Of a stretch of DNA of 64,000 nucleotides, positions 56,774 to 64,000 are shown in pieces (position 1 is the stretch's first letter; every line of letters starts with the position of its first letter). The notes beneath the pieces are model-generated. The model saw only the letters and a program-made list of their open reading frames with translations, searched no databases and had not been told where the DNA came from. This DNA is from a bacterium endosymbiont of Escarpia laminata (GTDB lineage: Bacteria; Pseudomonadota; Gammaproteobacteria; Chromatiales; Chromatiaceae): assembly GCA_003660235.1 (NCBI GenBank), contig QGON01000071.1:248001-312000 (forward strand). The letters are read 5' to 3'. The translations under genes and the position numbers were made by a program.

Positions 56774-57985
56774 TCAGCCTACCAACTGGTTGAGATCGAA
56801 GATGGGCAGCAGTATCCCCAAAACGATAATGAGTACTGCGCCACCCATGAACAGGATCAGGAGTGGTTCAAATAGCCCCAGCACTGTCGAGACGAGAGAT
56901 TCGATTTCACGCTCCTGAATGTCGGCAGCTCTCTCCAGCATCCCCTCCAGGTTGCCGCTTGATTCACCGCTGGCCAAGAGGCTGAGTGTCATGGGTGGAA
57001 AGTACCCTGTCTTTTCCAATGCACTATGCAGACTGCTACCCTCGCGTACTCGTAGTGATGCCTCTTCAACGGCATTGCGCATCGGCAGATTGGTCAAAAC
57101 CTGAGAGGCGATGCGCAATGCATCCAGAATCGGGACACTGCTTGCGGCCATGATACTGAGGGTGCGTGCGAATCTTGCTGCGTTCGAGGTTCTGACCAAC
57201 CGGCCAATCAGAGGGATATGCAGGGTAAAACGTTGCCACAGAAACTGGGGCCCCGGTTGTCTGATGATGTAGCTGAAGATAAATCCGCCGGCCAGCAGAG
57301 TCACCAACATCAGTACGCCGTAATCCCTTACTGTGTCACTGGTGGCGATGAGCGCCCTGGTGATGAAGGGCAGCTCTTGTCCCATGTTCTCAAATACCCG
57401 GGTGACCTGGGGTACGATGAAAGTCAGCAAGCCACCAACGATAAGGATTGAAACTATAACCAGCAGGGCGGGGTAGAAGAGCGCGAGCACGGTCTTTTGC
57501 TGCATCTGCTGGCGTCGTTCCGTGTAGTCGGCCAGACGTTCCAGCACCACCTCCAGGTGGCCGGACTCCTCACCGGAGGCAACGGTGCGGATATAGAGTT
57601 CCGGGAAGGTATGGGGAAATTCGGAGAGTCCGTCCGCCAGGCTGCGTCCCTCCAGAACCTTGGCGCGCACAGCCAGCAGAGTACGTTCCACATGCCGCTT
57701 GTCGGTCTGTTGTGAGACAGTCTTGATAACGTGTTCAAGTGGTAGGCCGGATTTTAACAGCGTGGCCATCTGGCGGGTGACCAGCGCCAGTTCCATGGCG
57801 TTGATCCGGCGCTGCAGGGTAAAACGGCGGCTTTGGACGATTTCAGAGCTGGCTGTGTTGACGGTGAGTGGGGTAAGTCCGTTCTCCCGAAGTTGCTGTC
57901 TTACCTGTTTGGCGCTGTCACCTTCGAGGACGCCGCGTTTCTCCTTGCCTGAATGGTCGAGCGCTACAAATTCGAAGGCATCCAT
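56774..57985 (-). CDS. gspF: Type II secretion inner-membrane protein GspF
   Basis: The 403-residue platform protein has two GspF domains with three membrane segments. Typical pieces: MELALVTRQMATLLKSGLPL, VASGEESGHLEVVLERLADY and the repeat version LASGESSGNLEGMLERAADI. It lies 6 bp after gspE. Confidence 0.95.
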   Translation of the reverse strand: MDAFEFVALDHSGKEKRGVLEGDSAKQVRQQLRENGLTPLTVNTASSEIVQSRRFTLQRRINAMELALVTRQMATLLKSGLPLEHVIKTVSQQTDKRHVERTLLAVRAKVLEGRSLADGLSEFPHTFPELYIRTVASGEESGHLEVVLERLADYTERRQQMQQKTVLALFYPALLVIVSILIVGGLLTFIVPQVTRVFENMGQELPFITRALIATSDTVRDYGVLMLVTLLAGGFIFSYIIRQPGPQFLWQRFTLHIPLIGRLVRTSNAARFARTLSIMAASSVPILDALRIASQVLTNLPMRNAVEEASLRVREGSSLHSALEKTGYFPPMTLSLLASGESSGNLEGMLERAADIQEREIESLVSTVLGLFEPLLILFMGGAVLIIVLGILLPIFDLNQLVG

Positions 57986-57991
57986 AGTGCA

Positions 57992-59545
57992 CTAGTCTTC
58001 CTGCGTGACACGAATGATCTCGTCGATGGAGGTATCACCTGTCAGTACACGGCGCATGCCATCCTGACGTATGGAGCCAGTTGATTTTCTTATGTGTTCG
58101 AGCATTTCCAGCTCACCGGTACCCTGATGGATGAGGTTTCGCAGGGTTTCATCGATAACGATAAGTTCGTAGATGCCGGTGCGTCCCAAGTAGCCGTTAT
58201 TGTGGCACTTGTCACAACCGGTGGGCGCATAGAGGGTTACCCGTTTGTCCTGGGGCAACTCCAGCAATTCCAGCTCTCGCTGGGTAGCTGAATAGGGTTT
58301 TTTGCAGTGGATGCAGAGGGTTCTCACCAGTCGCTGGGATAGGACGCTGATCAGGCTGGATGCCAGCAGGAAAGGTTCAACGCCCATATCACGCAGACGG
58401 GTAACACTGCCGATGGCGGTGTTGGTGTGCAGAGTGGACAAAACCAGATGGCCGGTAAGACTCGCCTGTACTGCGACTTGGGCGGTTTCCAGATCACGAA
58501 TCTCACCCACCATCACCACGTCGGGATCCTGTCTCAGAATAGCGCGAAGTCCTCTGGCAAAGGTCAGATCGACCTTGTTGTTGACCTGGGTTTGGCCGAT
58601 TCCGTCGAGGTAGTACTCGATCGGGTCTTCAACAGTGACGATATTGCGGCTTTGGGTATTGAGCCGGGTAATTGCCCCATAGAGGGTGGTGGTTTTGCCG
58701 GAGCCGGTGGGGCCAGTGACCAGAAAGATGCCATGGGGGCGTTGGATAACACCCGGGTCGATCTGCGTCAGAAGTTTTTTGGACATGCCGAGATTGGAGA
58801 GGTCCAGGCGACCGGCTTTCTTGTCGAGAAGTCGCAGCACCACCCGCTCGCCGTAACTGGAGGGCAGCGTGGAGACACGAACGTCTACAGGTCTGCGTCC
58901 CACTTTCAATGAGATGCGCCCATCCTGGGGGATACGCTTCTCCGCGATGTCAAGATGGGCCATAACCTTGATGCGGGAGACCAGAAAAGGGGCAACTGTA
59001 CGGGGAGGGTTGAGCACCTCCCGCAGAACGCCATCCACACGGAAACGAACCACAAGACGGTTTTCGTAGGGCTCGATATGGATGTCTGATGCCTCTTCCT
59101 TGATCGCTTCTGTGAAGAGTGCGTTGATCAGGCGGATGATGGGGGCGTCATCGTCGTTTTCCAGCAGATCTTCGGGTTGATCGAGTTGCCGTGCCACATC
59201 GTCGAGATCCATGTCATCGCCCATGGTCTCCATGATTTGGCTGGACTGTTTGGAACCTGATTCGTAGATCGCTATAAGTTTGCGTTCAAACTCATCTTCT
59301 GCGACCTCCTTCAAGACAAGTGGACGCCCAAGGAAGCGACGCATCTCGTTGAAGACGCTTATTGGTGTCCCGGTTTTGAATAGCACCAGAGTCTGATGCA
59401 GCGCATCTTCGTTGACGATAACGCCGTGACGCCTGGCAAAGGCATAAGTGACATCGTCCCGGATTCTTGGTTGGCGATGCTCTGTGCCATCATCCGTAGC
59501 CGGGACTGTCTCTGCCGGAAGGTTGTTCAGAAGTGACTCAGACAT
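57992..59545 (-). CDS. gspE: Type II secretion ATPase GspE
   Basis: The 517-residue ATPase has an N-terminal GspL-binding domain, Walker A GPTGSGKTTTLYG, the Asp box DPIEYYLDGIGQTQV, Walker B RQDPDVVMVGEIRD, the His box LVLSTLHTNTA and the zinc tetracysteine CIHC...CDKC. It powers pseudopilus assembly. Confidence 0.97.
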   Translation of the reverse strand: MSESLLNNLPAETVPATDDGTEHRQPRIRDDVTYAFARRHGVIVNEDALHQTLVLFKTGTPISVFNEMRRFLGRPLVLKEVAEDEFERKLIAIYESGSKQSSQIMETMGDDMDLDDVARQLDQPEDLLENDDDAPIIRLINALFTEAIKEEASDIHIEPYENRLVVRFRVDGVLREVLNPPRTVAPFLVSRIKVMAHLDIAEKRIPQDGRISLKVGRRPVDVRVSTLPSSYGERVVLRLLDKKAGRLDLSNLGMSKKLLTQIDPGVIQRPHGIFLVTGPTGSGKTTTLYGAITRLNTQSRNIVTVEDPIEYYLDGIGQTQVNNKVDLTFARGLRAILRQDPDVVMVGEIRDLETAQVAVQASLTGHLVLSTLHTNTAIGSVTRLRDMGVEPFLLASSLISVLSQRLVRTLCIHCKKPYSATQRELELLELPQDKRVTLYAPTGCDKCHNNGYLGRTGIYELIVIDETLRNLIHQGTGELEMLEHIRKSTGSIRQDGMRRVLTGDTSIDEIIRVTQED

Positions 59546-59556
59546 GTGGTGCTGGC

Positions 59557-61539
59557 TCAGTGTTGTGACGTGCCACTCTCCTCGTCAAAAGGCTGAGGAA
59601 GGGCATTGAATCGATCGGGCAGCAGAGGTGCTGCCTCATCGGGTAGCAGATCGACACCCTGCTGACGCATATCCAACTGCTGTGCCCGGAAGAAGTTGTA
59701 TTTCTCGCCGGTCACAGCGGCATGGGTGGCGGCATCCCTAATAATAACAGGGCGCAGGAATACCACCAGGTTGCGCTTGACCTTGATGGTCGAGTTGGCA
59801 CGGAAAAGGACACCAAGGATGGGGATGTCACCCAGAAATGGCACCTTCTCCTCCACCTGCTGCAGATTCTCGTCGATCAACCCGCCGAGCACTATAGTAT
59901 CGCCGTCATCCACCATGACCACGGTTTTGATCGTGCGTTTGTTGGTGACGATATCAGCGGCACCGGTGCTGGCAGTCTTGTTGACGCTGGAGACCTCCTG
60001 GGAGATCTTCAGCTGGATGGCATTGCCTTCATTGATCTGCGGGGTGACGCGCAGGGTCAGGCCGACGTCCTGGCGCTGGATGGTTTGGAATGGGTTGACC
60101 GTGGTAGTGGAGCCGGTGGAGGCGTACTGCCCCGTCAGGAAAGGCACATTTTGACCGACGACGATCTCCGCCTCCTGATTATCCAGGGTAAGAATACTGG
60201 GGGTTGAGAGGATATTGCTCGATGTGTCGGTCTCCAATGCACGGATCAGGGCGGCAAAATTGATCGAGTTGTTGTTGAAGCTGCCAATCCCGATGGTGGT
60301 GCCGGAGGAGATCGCCGGAATGGTGTCTGCGGCGATGGCCCCGGCAATACTGCCGATGCTGGGGGTTCCAAGGTTGATGACACCCGCCGGTCCCGAGCCG
60401 CCAGGGGTGCCGTCGACGATCCACTGCACGCCAAGTTCCTTGACCCGATCGAAGGAGATCTCGGCGATAATCGCCTCGACCAGCACCTGGGCGCGACGGA
60501 TATCCAGTTTGCGGATGATGGACTGAAGCGTATTGAAGATATTCTGCGGCGCAGTAATGATCAGTGCGTTGGAAGCTTCATCAGCCTGGATATTCACCGG
60601 AATAGAGGGGGCGCCCCCCTTGCCCTTCTTCCTGCTCTTGTCCAGGGTGTCGCTAACGCCGGTCAGTACGGTGGCGAGTTCCTTGGCGTTGGCATAACGC
60701 AGGTAGATGACCCGGGCATTGCCTTCATTTTCGAAAGGGGTATCCAGGTGTTCGATCACCACTCTTGTGCGTAACCGGGTGGTGGCGTCACCGCTGATCA
60801 GTACGCTGTTGGTACGCTCGTCAGCGATGAGTTTTGCCGGTTCCGCAGCGCCTTTACCCTTGTTTTTCCGCAATCCGGTGATGATCCGCACCACCTCTGC
60901 GGCAGAGGCGTGGCGCAGGGAAACCACTTCGATGGAACTGTCGCTCACTTGATCGATGCGGGAGATGATCTTCAGCAGGCGGTCCACGTTTTGTCTGCGA
61001 TCAGAAATAATCAGAACATTGGTGGCGGGGTAGGCCGCCAGGTGTCCCTGCTGCGGGATCAAGGGACGCAGAATAGGTACCAGTTGGGAAGCGGTAACGT
61101 TTTTCACCTGGAGGATCCGGGTGACCATCTGATCCCCCGGCAGTTCATGGCTGTCGATGCCGGTGGGGATGCCGATCTGTTTGGCCTTTACATCGGGAAC
61201 GATCTTGATGACCTCCCCGGCCGGCACGGTGGAGAATCCATGGACTTCCAGGATGGAGAGGAAGACCTGGTAAAACTCATCCTTGTCCATTGGATGAGCG
61301 GAGATGACGGTGACCTTGCCTTTCACCCGTGGGTCGACGACGAAATTCCTGCCGGTGTGTTCGGATACGGTCTTGATTAACGCGCTGATATCGGCGTCGT
61401 TCAGATTAAGCGTAATCCGGTCGGCTTGAACCGAGGCGCAAAACAGCAGCAGACTCAGTGCGATGAACAACCTGCCACGGATATGGCGATGCCACACGGA
61501 TCGAGAAGATATTGGGGAACGGGTTTCCTGACTATTCAT
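59557..61539 (-). CDS. gspD: Type II secretion secretin GspD
   Basis: The 660-residue secretin is taken from ATG 61539; an in-frame GTG at 61566 would add nine codons. A signal peptide (GRLFIALSLLLFCASVQA) precedes the N0 domain (ITLNLNDADISALIKTVSEH), N1-N3 repeats, and the C-terminal secretin domain with VGQNVPFLTGQYASTGST and VPFLGDIPILGVLFR. It forms the outer-membrane pore. Confidence 0.95.
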   Translation of the reverse strand: MNSQETRSPISSRSVWHRHIRGRLFIALSLLLFCASVQADRITLNLNDADISALIKTVSEHTGRNFVVDPRVKGKVTVISAHPMDKDEFYQVFLSILEVHGFSTVPAGEVIKIVPDVKAKQIGIPTGIDSHELPGDQMVTRILQVKNVTASQLVPILRPLIPQQGHLAAYPATNVLIISDRRQNVDRLLKIISRIDQVSDSSIEVVSLRHASAAEVVRIITGLRKNKGKGAAEPAKLIADERTNSVLISGDATTRLRTRVVIEHLDTPFENEGNARVIYLRYANAKELATVLTGVSDTLDKSRKKGKGGAPSIPVNIQADEASNALIITAPQNIFNTLQSIIRKLDIRRAQVLVEAIIAEISFDRVKELGVQWIVDGTPGGSGPAGVINLGTPSIGSIAGAIAADTIPAISSGTTIGIGSFNNNSINFAALIRALETDTSSNILSTPSILTLDNQEAEIVVGQNVPFLTGQYASTGSTTTVNPFQTIQRQDVGLTLRVTPQINEGNAIQLKISQEVSSVNKTASTGAADIVTNKRTIKTVVMVDDGDTIVLGGLIDENLQQVEEKVPFLGDIPILGVLFRANSTIKVKRNLVVFLRPVIIRDAATHAAVTGEKYNFFRAQQLDMRQQGVDLLPDEAAPLLPDRFNALPQPFDEESGTSQH

Positions 61540-61696
61540 CGCGTTTTCTACACCGACCTTGGTCACTGCTCGTTTTGGCAGAGTTTGTTGGAATAAAAAT
61601 CTTTATTCATCATGGGGTTATCTGCGGTATATGAGCCGTTTCTTAATACTAGCAGAAAGCGTTTGAGTCGTATATGCCATGGATGGGAACCGCGCC

Positions 61697-62446
61697 TCAA
61701 AGCTGCCCGGAAAAATTCAGCTGGATGCTGCCGCCGCTGCCTGATTTGCCTATCGCCTTCAAGGTGTTTACCAATGCAGGGTCAGCAGATGCCTTGGGTA
61801 GAATTCTGCCCGAGATCCGATAGGTGCCGGTCGGTGCCAAATTCAACTCACCCTTGATGCTGAGGCCGCCGCCAATATCCTGGATAGTCGACCTTAGCCC
61901 ATTTTCATCGCCGCTAATGTCGAATTGTATGCCGCCCAAGTCCACGGCGACCGGGCTGGTGATGCCGGCCCCCTGCCAACGAATCCTGCCCGCAGCCTCA
62001 TCGAGGTTTGATGCCGCAAACCGTATCGAGGAGATGTCGATGTCGAGATCGCCGATCGTGCCGATCATCGGTTGATTGAGCAGTCCGGGAATAATACGTG
62101 CCTTGACGATGCCCTTGAGGTGCTCGGCCTGGTAACTGCCATCGATGTTGACCCCCGCATAACCGTCAAGTTGTTGCCCCGGTCCGCGTAAGCTGAATCG
62201 ATAGCGGAGTTTCCCGGTCAGCAGATCCAGCGGCTGGAATCTCCAGGCGGTTGTCCCCAGGTTGACGCCATTGTAGTGAGTTTCCGTAGCGCTGCCTGAC
62301 CAAATGGTGCCGCTGCTGTCGGCAAGCGTGAGTGGGGCGATAGTATCGCCAAGCCAGCCCAAAACGTGGCGTGCCGGAGTGGCGGCGATCAGAAACACCA
62401 CAAAGCAGCTAATGCCGAGAATGGTTGGGCCTGGCTGAGGTCTCAT
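61697..62446 (-). CDS. gspN: Type II secretion protein GspN
   Basis: The 249-residue protein has an N-terminal membrane anchor (ILGISCFVVFLIAATPA), then a beta-rich domain typical of GspN: LADSSGTIWSGSA, WRFQPLDLLTGKLRYRF. It overlaps gspM by 4 bases. GspN is present in only some type II systems. Confidence 0.85.
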   Translation of the reverse strand: MRPQPGPTILGISCFVVFLIAATPARHVLGWLGDTIAPLTLADSSGTIWSGSATETHYNGVNLGTTAWRFQPLDLLTGKLRYRFSLRGPGQQLDGYAGVNIDGSYQAEHLKGIVKARIIPGLLNQPMIGTIGDLDIDISSIRFAASNLDEAAGRIRWQGAGITSPVAVDLGGIQFDISGDENGLRSTIQDIGGGLSIKGELNLAPTGTYRISGRILPKASADPALVNTLKAIGKSGSGGSIQLNFSGQL

Positions 62447-62940
62447 TGCGTCGCTCTTTCAAGGTCGAGTCTGGCATTTACCAAACCGGGTTTCTCCTGG
62501 CGATCGATGTTCAGGGAGATGATACTGACCACATGGCGTGCCTGGAGTAAGCCCAGCCATTTGATGATGCCATCGAAGGATGCCTGCTCGATCCAGATCT
62601 GAACCCGGTCGCTGCCTTGGGGTTTCAGTCGTTTGATTGCATGGCGCAGACGATGTTTTTTGGCGGTGCGGTCGATCAGGGTGAACAGCGCCTCATTTGA
62701 GTTTGCCGGAGTGGTTGTACTGCCCTCACCGCGTAGCTGCATGACCTCACTGGCGGCTTTCTGCATCCAGGCCAGATTTTCCTGCCGGTCTTTCAGCTGA
62801 TGTGACTGCTGGTCTATCTCCTGTGCGAATGGCAGCCAGAAGAGCAGATAGGCTAGCAGGAGAACAGGCGTGGTCACCCCCGCAATCAGCGCTATACGTT
62901 CTTGTGGGGTTTTGGATGAGAGCCACTGGTTGATGTTCAT
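62443..62940 (-). CDS. gspM: Type II secretion protein GspM
   Basis: The 165-residue bitopic protein has one membrane segment at about residues 17-36 (ALIAGVTTPVLLLAYLLFWL) and a periplasmic ferredoxin-like domain. It overlaps gspL by 4 bases and would pair with it in the inner-membrane platform. Confidence 0.87.
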   Translation of the reverse strand: MNINQWLSSKTPQERIALIAGVTTPVLLLAYLLFWLPFAQEIDQQSHQLKDRQENLAWMQKAASEVMQLRGEGSTTTPANSNEALFTLIDRTAKKHRLRHAIKRLKPQGSDRVQIWIEQASFDGIIKWLGLLQARHVVSIISLNIDRQEKPGLVNARLDLERATQ

Positions 62941-64000
62941 GCCCGGGTTTTCCTGACACGGAGGTGGGATGAAACCTCTTTTTCCTTGGCATTGGCTGAA
63001 CGGATCTCAACTGAGAGGTTCTGTGCTTCAATCTGCTTTTTTAGTTTTTCCAGCGCAGGAAGTTCGCGCGTGGTCAATTGCAGGTCGAGTTGGCCCTCCC
63101 GGTAACTGATATTGTTCAGGCGGCTGCCGGGGATTTTCATAATTTCCGCTGCCGGAATAGAAAAAAGATCGATGAAAGTGTCTCCTTGTTGTTTCTGATC
63201 TTTGCGTAGCTGGCGCAGTTTCTGTTCCATCTGCACTCGTGGATCCACGATACGTTTGATGTTGGGAAATGCGTCGCGGAAAGTCTGAGTGATCCGTTGG
63301 CTTAGCGCCGCATTCTCTCCCTTGAGCCGATAGTGGTCGAGTGATGATGAGACGATGGAAAGTCCCAGAAAAAAGCCGAATAGAATAGCTGCCGGAAGCC
63401 AGCGTTGCCACTTTTGGGCCTGCTTGTCGACTTGACGATAATCTCCCTGCAGCAGGTTGAGTGTCTGTTGCTCAATCAGGTTGTCTGACAGTAGTTGTCT
63501 AAAGTCGCCGTTGTAATCAACATGGGTTATCTCATAGTTGAGATTACCCAATGCCAGGTCGAAGTAGGGTGCGCTGCTGAGAAACGGAGCCTGAATGACC
63601 TCGAGGCGCTCTGGTGGATCTCCCTCTGTCTGGTCAATGGCAAGCCGGAGCAGTTCGGCGAAGTTGACCGGGTCGGCCGCAAATCCGGTATTGTCGCCGG
63701 TGCGAACCAACACCCTCTCATCATCGAGGTAGAGCGTCCAGCGATTGGGTTTACGTGGCAGGGCGAGCAGGTCGGGGTACATGGCCAGCGGGGCGATGCC
63801 GATCTGATGGAATGCATTCAGCCAATCATCGAGCAGCTGTTTTGCGATTACGGCGACCAGGGTCTTACCATCTGGGCTGGAAGGGTGAATCGCGAAATGC
63901 AGTTCCTCCAACTCTTCCGCAAGGTCGTTTTCCAGGGTAAAAGGGACTGCCTGGCGCAGCCGTTGGCGGTTTTTTGTGGGGATGTCGACTTTCGTCAGCA
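62937..64000 (-). CDS. gspL: Type II secretion protein GspL, 5' end beyond window
   Basis: The frame stays open to the right edge; residues upstream of the first internal start read LTKVDIPTKNRQRLRQAVPF, characteristic of GspL. About 354 of some 400 residues are inside the window. The actin-like cytoplasmic domain is followed by a membrane segment (WLPAAILFGFFLGLSIVSSS) and a periplasmic domain. GspL recruits GspE to the membrane. Confidence 0.92.
   Translation of the reverse strand, partial: LTKVDIPTKNRQRLRQAVPFTLENDLAEELEELHFAIHPSSPDGKTLVAVIAKQLLDDWLNAFHQIGIAPLAMYPDLLALPRKPNRWTLYLDDERVLVRTGDNTGFAADPVNFAELLRLAIDQTEGDPPERLEVIQAPFLSSAPYFDLALGNLNYEITHVDYNGDFRQLLSDNLIEQQTLNLLQGDYRQVDKQAQKWQRWLPAAILFGFFLGLSIVSSSLDHYRLKGENAALSQRITQTFRDAFPNIKRIVDPRVQMEQKLRQLRKDQKQQGDTFIDLFSIPAAEIMKIPGSRLNNISYREGQLDLQLTTRELPALEKLKKQIEAQNLSVEIRSANAKEKEVSSHLRVRKTRA

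Overview
The window looks like a gammaproteobacterial chromosome, probably from a sulfur-oxidising or Chromatiales-like lineage. This is an inference from gene order and protein style: leuC-leuD-leuB-asd-usg-fimV-truA-trpF-trpB-trpA-accD-folC-dedD is a classic gammaproteobacterial run, and a type II secretion cluster, FimV, LpxH and FolD fit a Gram-negative host. There is no rRNA or species marker, so I do not name a species.

Layout. 159-2143 (minus) holds a proton-channel pair of the MotA/ExbB and MotB type. 2301-6331 carries a glycerate 2-kinase, a ferritin-like protein, LpxH and two cyclophilins. 6602-11873 holds two chemoreceptor genes, the first (with a haem-type CxxCH motif) broken by a non-coding insert, flanking cysS. 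folD follows, then a four-tRNA cluster (Pro, Arg, His, Lys). 13828-28807 is a 15-kb genomic island inserted at the 3' end of a tRNA-Leu gene. It is bounded by a 24-bp perfect repeat of the tRNA end and an additional imperfect 21-bp repeat, and I see no integrase in it. It carries two damaged AbiE-type toxin-antitoxin modules placed head to head, and a compact run HTH regulator - PLD/SNF2 helicase - Eco57I-type methylase - AlbA_2 ATP-binding protein - small protein - AAA ATPase - helical protein, most genes overlapping by a few bases. This run is a probable anti-phage or restriction-like system and is the most interesting part of the window.

29032-35372 is core: an M23 peptidase, TolC, AroC, an MFS transporter and two rRNA methyltransferases (RsmJ, RlmG). 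A LysR regulator is divergent from leuC with a palindrome between them, and the leucine, aspartate-semialdehyde and tryptophan genes run on to gspC. From 52447 a small signalling module (bacteriohemerythrin, hybrid histidine kinase, LuxR-type response regulator) separates gspC from the minus-strand gspL-M-N-D-E-F genes; gspL runs off the right edge.

Several genes are broken. Four frameshifts (ParE remnant, small ORF before the ATPase, histidine kinase, response regulator) can each be repaired by one base in a mononucleotide run, so homopolymer sequencing error is a live alternative to true decay. The amber codon in the hemerythrin, the non-homopolymer shift in AbiEii and the insert in the chemoreceptor cannot be explained that way.
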